Shown here: positions 1-8,203 of the stretch, one piece after another | Layout: each line of letters begins with the position of its first letter | Position numbering within the stretch: the first letter of the stretch is position 1 | NCBI RefSeq assembly: GCF_028476545.1 | Contig: NW_026732523.1 | Span: 248,001-312,000 of the forward strand | Origin: Physella acuta | Taxonomy: Eukaryota > Mollusca > Gastropoda > Physidae | Reading direction: 5' to 3' | DNA: 64,000 nucleotides | Notes under the pieces: model-generated | What the model saw: the letters and a program-made list of their open reading frames with translations, nothing else | The model's database searches: none | Told to the model about the DNA's origin: nothing | Made by a program: the position numbers and the translations under genes

Positions 1-410
1 AAATCACCCGAACATTCAACTCCCCCATCACACAATCCCCCCCCCCTCACCTAATATTAGTGTTAGTCCCGAGAGTGCACCTATGTGTAACACCGTTCAC
101 AGCGGTTTGCTGTCGTCTTTTGTTTGTTGGAAAGTATCTCGCGTGTGGGACTTTTTTGTCAGGGGAGAAAACAATGTTTTTTTCAAGGGAGGTAATTTTA
201 AAAGTAAAATGTAAAAAGAAGTGAAACACGTAGTAATAAATTTTGAAACAAAAACAAGAAAACTGACTTATGTATTAATTTTTCAAACATTTTTTAATTT
301 ATAACACAATGTTAATTACAACTACTAGTAATTTTTAATGTTAATATAATAATTAAATGTAACTAGTTTTAACCAGCTGTAATATTAATACCAAGAAGTT
401 TTTTAAACAT
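1..410 (+). repeat. SH module copy 1 (head part)
   Basis: This is the conserved head of the SH module, cut by the window edge so that its 15-bp array is missing. It begins in the C-rich stretch and continues through CCGAGAGTGCACC, GCGGTTTGCTGTCG, the GAGGTAATT block and the terminal CCAGCTGTAATATTAATACC. The same order recurs about 15 times in the window. No protein reading is conserved between copies, so I treat it as non-coding, either a LINE 5' UTR or the spacer next to U2 genes. Confidence 0.8.
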
Positions 411-472
411 TATTTAGATACAATGATTTGTGCTAGTAATAACATTTTGTTTTATTTTGTTATGTAATGGAT

Positions 473-1035
473 CAGGGTCGACAACCATTGGCTCCATACA
501 CACATATTATTAATTATCTTATTTTCAGAACTTATTAAAATGTTTTTCTGCAATACTCGGTAATGAACGATAAGATAATAAATATAAACAACGAGCCAAC
601 CCGCAGCGTATCATACGCCGCTATTTAGTTGTTTTATTTTCTACTTTACAGTAATTCATAATTTGTGAATTCGACAGTACCAATGCTGCCACTGAAAATA
701 TTTGCTTTAAAACACTACCCCCCCCCCCCTTTCCCCTAACCCCGACCCTACACCCCCCCCCTCCCGTGAAAGCAGCCTCCTCTTGGTTATTTCTTAGTTA
801 CCTCCTGTAAGTTTAAAATCGAACTAAATTATCTGCCCCTAATAGAAACCCGGCTCTACGGCTCTACGATTTGTAAACATTTAGCTTTGTAAACATTTAG
901 CGTGACCACAGCTCACCAGACAATGTGGGGGTGGGGTGGGGGTGGTAGTTATAGTGATAGAGAGAAAGAGAGGGGACTGCAATGAGGCGCTTGCAGTTTG
1001 TTTTCTAACGGCTCCCAGAAGAGAATTAGATAAAC
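473..1035 (+). mobile_element. hAT end fragment joined to a 430-bp repeat
   Basis: A hAT-type terminus resembling CAGGGGTCGGCAACC starts near 473 and runs to about 600. It is followed by a ~430-bp segment with a C tract and a G-rich block. The same 430-bp segment occurs inverted at about 29960-30425, again beside hAT sequence, so it is probably an internal part of a longer hAT variant or an insertion carried by one. No ORF is apparent. Confidence 0.55.
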
Positions 1036-1039
1036 ACTC

Positions 1040-1195
1040 GCTTTTCTATTAGTGAAGGGTGTTCAGACTGAAATCGCTTTATCGTACTTTATCGAAACTC
1101 GTATGTAACGGAGCGAGACAATATAGCGATAGATAATGATGGTAACTATTTCTACAATGATTAACTTGTAGATGACAGAGAATAAGTGTCAGACG
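1040..1195 (+). pseudogene. LINE ORF1 fragment (type C)
   Basis: A short degraded piece translates to SSYVTERDNI and NDGNYF, matching the region just after the zinc knuckle in the better copy at 33459-34271 on the minus strand. Stops interrupt it. It is a relic of the ORF1 type that is linked to endonuclease sequence elsewhere in this window. Confidence 0.55.
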
Positions 1196-1201
1196 ATACC
1201 A

Positions 1202-1860
1202 CTCAAAATTTTTCTCATCTACAATCCTCGACACAACAATATCACGAAAACTAAACGTTCTTCAACATCATTTCGCCCATTTCAACTATTCGACTATGCA
1301 AGAATACCCTACGACACAATTTTACTCTCTTTCAAACTACAATGACCAATAATTCAAAGCAACCTACTATAAACGATATCTCAACACAAGGACACCACCT
1401 CAACTATTCTCTCCAAGCTTCACTCCATTCGAACAACTCTACTATCAACGACAAGACACGAGACTCGCCCTTTTACCAACACATCATCCCTCATAGATAC
1501 TCTCAAACTAAAACTACCAACCAAGAATCAATCACTGCCCAACCAAGATTGTAATACGCGCAAGAAACAAGGCCAAAACTTACGAGAAGCTATCATGTAT
1601 TGTCCTGTACTCTATGTTATATCAAAGGAACCAAGAAAACGGAAATAAAAACAAGAAATCAGAAGAACACGAAAAATGAAAACAAGAAAACGGAAGGAAA
1701 GTCAAGAAAATAATATTGTAAACATTGTAAGCAATACTATGTATTACATGCATATTTTAACATGCAACCTATCCACACAGCTAGCTCCTGGCTCGAAGGG
1801 AGTGAACTGTGTAGAAGGAAAACTATTAAATCTAAAAAAAAAAAAATAAAAAATAAAAAT
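1202..1860 (+). mobile_element. U2-associated poly-A element, 5'-truncated copy
   Basis: This is homologous to the 3' half of the elements at 6997-8203 and 60971-62013: a Ser/Thr/Asn-coding-like stretch, an A-rich AAGAAA block, CATGCAACCTATCC, a terminal stem-loop (CCACACAG paired with CTGTGTAG), ATTAAATC and poly-A. The 5' part with the hairpin modules is missing. A 70-codon reading at 1342-1554 is low complexity and not convincingly coding. Confidence 0.75.
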
Positions 1861-1924
1861 ATCTACGTATTTACTGAAGTATCGCTCCGATGGCCTTCCT
1901 TATTGCTACGATTTTGTATTTGCT

Positions 1925-2090
1925 ATTTAAGTCCACGACAAACCCGGACCACGGCTCGGGTGGCTCAATAAAATCATGGGCCCCACCCCTTGCAGCCAAG
2001 TCAACTACAGGAAGAATGTCCAGACATTTATCCAGCTGAAACACCCACCGTGCAAGCACTCATCACTTCAAGAGGACTTTAAACCCCAAA
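1925..2090 (+). pseudogene. LINE ORF1 (type A) N-terminal fragment
   Basis: The stretch with CACGGCTCGGGTGGCT and EECPD, AETPT and ALITSRG readings matches the N-terminal third of the ORF1 copies at 10585 and 58400. It starts after a poly-A tract and AAGTCCACGACAAA, the same junction seen at 58400, and stops abruptly before the MADF gene relic. Confidence 0.6.
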
Positions 2091-2141
2091 ACAACAACAA
2101 CAATAAACAGAATTCGGAAACCAATCTAGTACGGTGATCCT

Positions 2142-3125
2142 ATGTCTTCGAGTTTTTTTATTTTTAAATCAACAAAAATTGCTGCTAAAAAGAACAACAT
2201 TGAGGAGTTAATACAAATGATCCAATGTTACCCAATGTTGTAGCATGCGTCGCATCCTGATTTTTAAAAAAGAAAGATCCAATTTATGAAGAGATAGGAA
2301 ACATTCTGGGTGAAAGCAGTGAAGATGTAAAACGAAAGTGGCGCAACCTAAAAGATATTTTCACGAGAAGCATAAGGGGTCAGAGTTTTTATAAAAATGG
2401 TCAGACCAAATGGGTAAGGGTTAGGGTTAGGGTCAAAGTTTTTATAAAAATGATCAGACCAAATGGGTAAGGGTTAGGGTTAGGGTCAAAGTTTTTATAA
2501 AAATGGTCAAACCAAATGGGTTAGGGTTAGGGTTAGGGTTAGGGTCAAAGTTTTTATAAAAATGGTCAGACCAAATGGGTTAGGGTTAGGGTTAGGGTTA
2601 GGGTCAAAGTTTTTATAAAAATGGTCAGACCAAATGGGTTAGGGTTAGGGTTAGGGTTAGGGTCAAAGTTTTTATAAAAATGGTCAGACCAAATGGAAAT
2701 GGACAGATCAGATGGAGTCCATGCGGCCACATTTTAACATGTGCATCAGTACTGTGGCAAACGACAGTGTAAATTCTGTTTCATGTGATGATATGGTCAA
2801 AACAGAACCATTTGAAATTTCGTGTGAATCTGACATTCCTGCCTCGCCCGAGCTTCCGACTGCGACAGAAATATACCCCACATCTTCTACCAGAGAGAAG
2901 ACAAATTTCACACAGCCACATGTGCCTAAGAAAAGAAGACGAGTGTCTTTTGACTCTGATGCGTCGGTTACATCTGAAGAAATAAAAAAAGATTTAGACA
3001 GAGTGGATTATTTTTTCTTAGGGTATGCAGAGTTTTTTTTTAAAACTCTCACCCAGTGTACTGATAAGGATCACATTAAAAATGACTCAAATGTTCACAG
3101 AAGAGGAATTAAAAGAGCTGAATGA
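2142..3125 (+). pseudogene. MADF-BESS DNA-binding protein gene relic
   Basis: The reading begins MSSSFFIFKSTKIAAKKNNI and continues as a MADF domain (IEELIQMIQCYPML, then DPIYEEIGNILGESSEDVKR and KWRNLKDIF). The tract WKWTDQMESMRPHF is the usual end of a MADF domain. After it come a basic stretch KKRRRVSFDSDASV and a BESS-like motif, DRVDYFFLGYAEFFFKTL. MADF-BESS proteins are sequence-specific DNA binders, found as host regulators and as partners of PIF/Harbinger transposases. This copy is broken: a TAG lies within the MADF domain, a frame change lies in an A-rich run near 2268, and a minisatellite sits between RSIRG and the WKW tract. The 137-codon 3' part from 2712 is still open. A PIF/Harbinger-associated origin is possible, since no transposase is seen nearby. 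Confidence 0.65.
2376..2695 (+). repeat. Telomere-like composite minisatellite inside MADF gene
   Basis: Six units of about 53-65 bp each contain AGTTTTTATAAAAATGGTCA, CCAAATGGG and two to four tandem TTAGGG hexamers. Later units carry more hexamers than the first. The flanking phrase GACCAAATGG merges with coding sequence at both ends, so the unit seems to have grown from the gene itself plus an interstitial telomeric run. Confidence 0.85.
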
Positions 3126-3164
3126 TTAGAGAACTGTTAATATGAACATTGTTAAATTGGCGTA

Positions 3165-4335
3165 ATTTTTACATCAACCAACGGCTCCATGCACACATAT
3201 AATTAATTAATTTATTTTCAGAACTCATTAAAATGTTGTTCTGCAACACTCGGTAATGAACGATATCATAATAAATATAAACAATAAACACTCGCTATTC
3301 TATTAGAACTAGGCATGCTCCCTAGCTTCGCTTAGGTTTTCAAAAACATTGAGAATTTTAATACTTAATTAATTAGTGATTGGCCGTTATGTGTAGTGCT
3401 TACGTTTAAACAGTAACGCTAATTTTAGAGAAATTGTTGAATGTTGTTTGTTGTTTATAGCCCGTTTTCTGAGTGATTGATGTGATGTAGGGAAAATTCG
3501 GACCGGTCAGTTCTAAAGGTCTTCTGGATTTTTCTACAATCACAAACGTTATGAATAGGTTCCTGGATTTCACAACCAAACATTTGTGGAGTGGTAAGTT
3601 CACGGAAATCACGAGCAAGTTAGGAGAGTTGGAGGTCCAGTAAAACATGCACGTTACGCTGCACAAAAGGACGACTCTAAAAGATATGCTGCGAGTTGAG
3701 GCACTAATATGTGACGCATGGAATAGTCTCACAGGATAGTAAAGTGAGGTGAAGAAGTTGATATCTGGAGTGCTGACGATCTTCGGGTCAACATATTCAT
3801 GCAAGCCAGCGTTTTCTTGCATGAATATAATAAAAAGTAAAGAAGCCGGGACATCTAGGGCATCAAGCGTGCGTTCTGCCGCTAGACCACGCCACTCCAC
3901 TGATTAGCGTTAGGCAAAGTAACAGCGGCTGGGCATTGTGCTGAACACACTACCCCCCCCCCCCCTCCTATATACCCCGAGATAATTTAAATTAATGGAC
4001 TCTATTTCGTATGTCTCATGTATCTGGGGTGCGAACTGGAGATGATTTATACATGTTTTTGTTATAACAAAGCTGTTTTCTATAATCGTTATTACTTTGT
4101 AGTTGGCTTTTTACGTCTGTCCGTCTCTCTGTTACTTGATACATGAAGTAAAACTACAACGTATGGGTTTTATTGTGTGCTTTTTACATTTGAATATGTC
4201 ATACATTTTCATATATTTTATCTCTTACATCATCTTGAAATAAATTTATTAATCTTACCGTTTAGTTAGTAGAGTTTTTTATATAAATATCTTATTTTTC
4301 AAATGCTACACGTGTTTCAGATGTGTTGCTAAATA
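3165..4335 (+). mobile_element. Composite hAT + SINE repeat, copy 1
   Basis: This ~1.15-kb block recurs at about 13495-14640 (+) and 53590-54775 (-). In order it holds a decayed hAT fragment (from GGCTCCATGCACAC), a tRNA-related SINE-like segment with GGCTGGGCATTGTGCTGA, a C tract, and an AT-rich tail ending near TTAGTTAGTAGAGT. Since three copies share all internal joins, the block spread as a unit or by segmental duplication. Confidence 0.75.
3410..3845 (+). pseudogene. hAT transposase C-terminal relic (GTF2IRD2-like)
   Basis: The plus-strand translation shows KHLWSGKFTEITSKLGELEV, MHVTLHKRT, LRVEALICDAWNS and then LTIFGSTYSCKPAFSCMN followed by IIKSK. This is the hAT C-terminal dimerisation region of the GTF2IRD2/ZBED5-like group, whose usual form is GSTYxCExxFSxMNxIKSK. 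Stops lie after the GELEV and SLTG positions. A long open reading on the opposite strand is a shadow. Confidence 0.7.
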
Positions 4336-4499
4336 ATATTTAGCCTAACTTTAACTTTAAGATGGACTACAAAAGAAAAAACCGAACACAGAACAGTGAA
4401 TGTAATAAAATGAATTTGATACAAGGGTGTTCAAACTGAACGAAATCGCTTTATCGTACTTTGTTGTTTTCTAGAAATGTATCCGTCATAAATTGGTCT

Positions 4500-5635
4500 T
4501 ACTAATAAAAATGTCACAAAATCTCCCACCACCATTATACAGAACATGATCAATAAAATTATGACCCCAAAATTTAAGCCAGATTCTATAATCTCAACCC
4601 TTAAGATTGGAAAAAGTGATAAGTGGGCAGTCGACTTCTGAACAAACGCCTCATTTAAGGACTTGCTACACTACATAAATCTTGAAATCGATGGGGAAAT
4701 TTACACCCTTTTACTGCAACTGAACGGTAGGAGATCTATATGACCCCTGAGTGGCACGACCAAACACGGACCGGCCACCTGCCGAAGCTCGTATGTAAGG
4801 GAACGAGAAAATATATCGATAGATATTGATGGTAGACGACAGTAAATATGTGTCAGACGACGACACAGAAATCGAGCCAGCCCAACAACCAGCCATAGCC
4901 ATAGCCCCAACCACAGAAGGAGAATGGACAACAGTTCCGGAAAGAAGAAAAAAGCCTTGAAGGACAAATAAAAAAAGACAGTTCACGAAGCAAAGAAAAT
5001 GAACACATTATTGAAACTGATTCTATCCAGAGACCTACGTGGCCAACCCCAACACGCCTAGCCCCAAAGGACTTAAATTTCGTGGAAGACAAACTAGACA
5101 TTGTAGAACCAAAAGACATCATTCGAAACCGCTTAACCGCAGACAAACCACACGCCGACTAAATCAACAACATTAAAACTTCCTTCAAACTAGTCTACAC
5201 ATGCATAATACGATATCCACACACCTCACAAACCACTCACTGATGGAAAACATCTGGGAATAGATTCCGATAAGACAGAATTTTCGCCACACTAAGCATG
5301 AAAATTAATAAAGTAGAACACCTATCCTCAACACTACAGTTTAGCGACCATACAGCAGTTCTGACAACTTTAAACAACGAACAAACACAAAGCAAACAAA
5401 AACATAACACATACTGGAAATTCAATAATTCACTATTACTAGACGGGCGCTACACAAAAGCATAAAAGACATAATACAATTTTACACAGTCATCACCAAA
5501 ATCAAATAAAATCCAACAATGGGGCGATTTTAAATAATACATAAGTGGATATCAATTCAATATGCATGTAGCAATAATAGCGTTAGGGCCCACATAGAAA
5601 CTAAATAGAAAAAAAAAACAACTAAGTAAGCCTAT
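4500..5635 (+). pseudogene. L1/Tx1-type LINE relic, ORF1 joined to ORF2
   Basis: ORF1 sequence (SDDDTEIEPAQQ, APTTEGEWTTVPERR) is followed directly by the end of an APE-type endonuclease (FSDHTAVLTTL counterpart near 5340) and WDDFK-like sequence. The bulk of the endonuclease is missing. The minus-strand copy at 32705-34690 carries the same ORF1-to-ORF2 join, so this internal deletion was present before the copies spread. Many stops and frame changes make it a fossil LINE. It is cut off at a SINE near 5607. Confidence 0.7.
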
Positions 5636-5915
5636 CCGCCTTAGCAGAGGCGTAGCGACCCTTTACGGCGCCCGGAGACAAACTTTCAATTTGGCGCCCC
5701 CCCCCCCTATATATTTTACATTTATAATGCAAAACTGCAGCTAAAATGAGCTTTTAGTTTTTTTAAACCCATTTTGGCGCCCCCTAAGGTTGGCGCCCGG
5801 GGACATATGTACCCCCCTGGGCCCCCCCCCCCCCTTCGCTACGCCTCTGCGCCTTAGTTACCTAAGAACTCGAAACCCGGAACTCGAGACATTCGGACTA
5901 GCAGTAGAAAGCTTT
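5607..5915 (-). mobile_element. tRNA-derived SINE split by a MITE
   Basis: Read on the minus strand, the pieces 5850-5915 and 5607-5644 join into the SINE family seen at 32515-32700: a tRNA-like start (GAATGTCTCGAG) and the central block GGTAACTAAGGCGGATAGG. The 205-bp MITE at 5645-5849 interrupts that central block. The 3' part of the SINE is missing. Confidence 0.65.
5645..5849. mobile_element. hAT-type MITE with 8-bp target duplication
   Basis: Terminal inverted repeats CAGAGGCGTAGCGA and its complement bound a 205-bp non-coding element rich in GGCGCC. The flanks are CGCCTTAG on both sides (5637-5644 and 5850-5857), an 8-bp duplication typical of hAT. A fragment of the same family lies at about 48340-48420. 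Confidence 0.9.
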
Positions 5916-5924
5916 GTGTTTAGT

Positions 5925-6240
5925 GTTATAGCTTAAAAAGTGTACTCTTACTTTTGTAACTTAGCGCTTGTGAAAGCTCGTTAATATATAGGGTATTTGA
6001 CACGTTTTTTCCCATACTATTTAGTCTTAGATGAAGAAGTAAATAAAGCAACGTTATACGAATTACGCAATACGTCACATTGTCACATGATCCGGATGTC
6101 GATTAATCCTCACCCAGAAGGACAACTCCCCCACCCCTTACTAATCCAAAACCTTCATTCAAATACCCAAACTCCAAAGTAAACCCCATCAAACGTAGAT
6201 TTATTTATATATACACACACACACACACACTCAAATAATC
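5925..6240 (+). repeat. Spacer module copy 1
   Basis: This non-coding block (from GCTTAAAAAGTGTAC through CGTTATACGAATTACG, CACATTGTCACATGATCC and CTCACCCAGAAGG to ACACACAC) sits immediately upstream of the 15-bp array of SH copy 2. Counterparts lie at 11790 (partial), 32165, 39660 and 55650, the last three on the minus strand and again next to 15-bp arrays. The fixed order suggests one ancestral repeat unit. Confidence 0.7.
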
Positions 6241-6269
6241 ACCTTGCCTACACTACAACACCACAGAAT

Positions 6270-6905
6270 CATGTCTCCCACACTAAATTCTCCCACACTA
6301 AATTCCAACACACTAAATTCTCCGCCACTAAATTCTCCCACAATAAATACTCCCACAATAAATTTTTCCACACTAAACTCTCCCACACTAAAAATCTCCC
6401 AAATCTAAACTCGATATAAAATAGTCTCCACAAAAATCACCCAAGCATTCAACTCCCCCATACTAGATTCCATCACACTCCCCCCCCCCCCCCCCCCGCC
6501 CTACATGGAACTACAAACTGACACAGATTATTAGTGTTAGTGCCGAGAGTGCACCAATGTGTAACACAGTTCACAGCGGTTTGCTCTCGTCTTTTATTTG
6601 AGTCAAAATATCTCGCGCGTGGAACTTTTTTGTCAGGGGAGAAAACAAACAATAATTTTTTTAAGGGAGGTAATTATGAAATTAATTGATAAAACAAAAA
6701 TAAACAATATTAATATATACTGAAACATAAACCAGTAAACAAACGTTAGTATTAATTATAAAAAGTTAAAATTCGAAAAAAGAATTTAAAAATTGGGGTG
6801 ATTAATAACAAAATGTTTAATACAACTCCTAGAAATTGTTAGTTGTTAATCCAATAGTTAGCAGACACTAGTATCAACCAGCTTTAGTATAAATAGCAAG
6901 AAGAT
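6270..6905 (+). repeat. SH module copy 2
   Basis: About nine 15-bp units related to CACACTAAATTCTCC lead into AAACTCGATATAAAATAG, a 17-bp C tract and the head, which ends near TATAAATAGCAAGAAGATT. Downstream, after about 40 bp, comes a decayed U2 snRNA 5' fragment. This is one of two places where the head directly precedes U2 sequence. Confidence 0.85.
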
Positions 6906-6944
6906 TTATTAAATAATGTTGCTCGATTGATCTCCGTCGTTTCA

Positions 6945-6996
6945 TCTGATCTAATTCTTTTATCCTTTTAGCTAAGATCAAAGTGTAGTATCTGTT
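6945..6996 (+). pseudogene. U2 snRNA 5' fragment (decayed)
   Basis: TTAGCTAAGATCAAAGTG followed by TAGTATCTGTT matches U2 snRNA up to nucleotide 44, including the GTAGTA branch-site pairing element. The first ~15 bases are strongly changed. It ends exactly where the poly-A element begins at 6997, the same junction as at 43838/43839, so the element is fused to U2 after nucleotide 44. Confidence 0.75.
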
Positions 6997-7161
6997 ATGG
7001 ATCTACACGGATCTTAGCCATTTGGTTGGTCAGCCCTTTTTAGGGCTGGCTGCCGGGGCCGAGAGGCGGTCAAATCTACTACTCTAACTCACGCAAATCT
7101 CGCCAACGACCGCTGTGGGGTTGCTCCCACACATCCCTCGAACGCACATGCTCTCGAGATG

Positions 7162-7189
7162 AGTCACCCAGTACTTGTACTGGGTGACT
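7162..7189 (+). other. Perfect 13-bp hairpin in U2-associated element
   Basis: AGTCACCCAGTAC is followed by a two-base loop and its exact complement GTACTGGGTGACT. Equivalent hairpins lie in copy 2 (near 43652-43680) and copy 3 (near 61033-61061, with G-T changes). In the ORF1 LINEs the equivalent position holds AGCCACCCG paired with CGGGTGGCT, which suggests a structure kept despite base changes. Confidence 0.85.
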
Positions 7190-7233
7190 TCAATATACGA
7201 GTGCCTAATTTTCAACCTTCTTTTTTTCAGACT

Positions 7234-7549
7234 GACGACACCCATCTAGGAGAAATCTTAGGTGGGAGGTCGGTCAAATCGCCAACAAATCGAACTCATC
7301 TACTACGTCAAACGCATCTACCTCGCTTCCAACAAACTCACTACCACTCTGACGACACCCACCTAGGAGAAATCTTAGGTGGGAGGCTTACGTCAAACGC
7401 CAACAAATCGAACTCATCTACTACGTCACACGCAACTACCTCGCTCAACAAATCGAACTCACCTAATACGTCAAACGCATCTACCTCGCCTCCAACAAAC
7501 TCACTACCACTCTGACGACACCCACCTAGGAGAAATCTTAGGTGGGAGG
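7234..7549 (+). repeat. Three tandem hairpin modules
   Basis: GACGACACCC followed by ACCTAGGAGAAATCTTAGGT and GGGAGG occurs at 7234, 7351 and 7514, each folding CCCACCTA on TAGGTGGG. Copy 2 has two such modules (43450-43484 and 43566-43600) and copy 3 has two (61107-61142 and 61275-61310). Spacers between modules repeat AAATCGAACTCATCTACTAC. The unit number therefore varies between copies. Confidence 0.85.
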
Positions 7550-8203
7550 CTTACGTCAAACACAAGCAAATCAACTAACTGCCTCTCAAAGACCAACCAA
7601 TCAACTTACCTAACACTCGACACAGCGCTCACCTCGCTACCCTCTCCAAGCTCCACCTCATCGAACAATACCACCATCAAGACAACACACGAAGCTCCAC
7701 TCCATCGAACAATACTACCATCTAGACAACACACCAAGCTCCACTCCATCGAACAATACTACCATCAAGACAACACACCAAGCTCGACGCCTCACCAACG
7801 CATCGATCAACGCCTCAACCACGGAACATTCCTCACTAACACTCCCAAAAAACAACTACCAACCAAGAAGAAACCACTAACCAACCAAGATTGTATCACG
7901 TGCAAGAACAAAGGACGATAAGCGATCATGTTTTGTATGTCATGTACTTTATGTTATTTCAAAGGAAACCAAGAAACCGGAAGTCAAGTAAATCAAGGAA
8001 ACAAGAAAATATAGAAAGAAACCAGAAGTGAATCAAGAAACACAAGGAAAATAACACAAGCAAGGATTAAATTGTTTTAAATATGTATAATATTCCATGT
8101 ATGTATATAATCATGCAACCTTCTCTTACTGCCTCCCTGCGCGAACAGGGTAGACAGTAAGTAAGGAATTTTATTAAACACACAAAAAAAAAAAAAAAAA
8201 AAA

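Larger units (their letters stand above)
6997..8203 (+). mobile_element. U2-associated structured poly-A element, copy 1
   Basis: The element starts ATGGATCTACACGGATC and ends in TTATTAAACAC plus poly-A. From 5' to 3' it holds antisense U2 sequence, a CAGCCC/GGGCTG hairpin, a GGGGTTGC block homologous to the start of ORF1 in the LINEs, a 13-bp perfect hairpin, a pyrimidine-CAG tract, three hairpin modules, a ~45-bp repeat (7650-7780), an AAGAAA-rich part and a terminal stem-loop. A 180-codon reading at 7379-7921 is Thr/Ser/Asn-rich and overlaps the hairpin modules. The reading in copy 2 shares only a short C-terminal resemblance, so coding is doubtful. It looks like a non-autonomous partner of the ORF1 LINEs. 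Confidence 0.75.

Noticed and set aside
2402-2690. True telomere or chromosome end
   Set aside because: TTAGGG runs are only two to four units long, lie within a larger unit, and are inside a gene relic with sequence continuing on both sides.
3406-3900. 164-codon minus-strand open reading
   Set aside because: It is antisense to a recognisable hAT transposase C-terminal relic on the plus strand and to SINE sequence. Its counterpart at 13737 is shortened and shifted.
7379-7921. 180-codon protein of the U2-associated element
   Set aside because: It overlaps the hairpin modules, is Thr/Ser/Asn-rich, and other copies show different readings that share only a short C-terminal resemblance. Non-coding is more likely.
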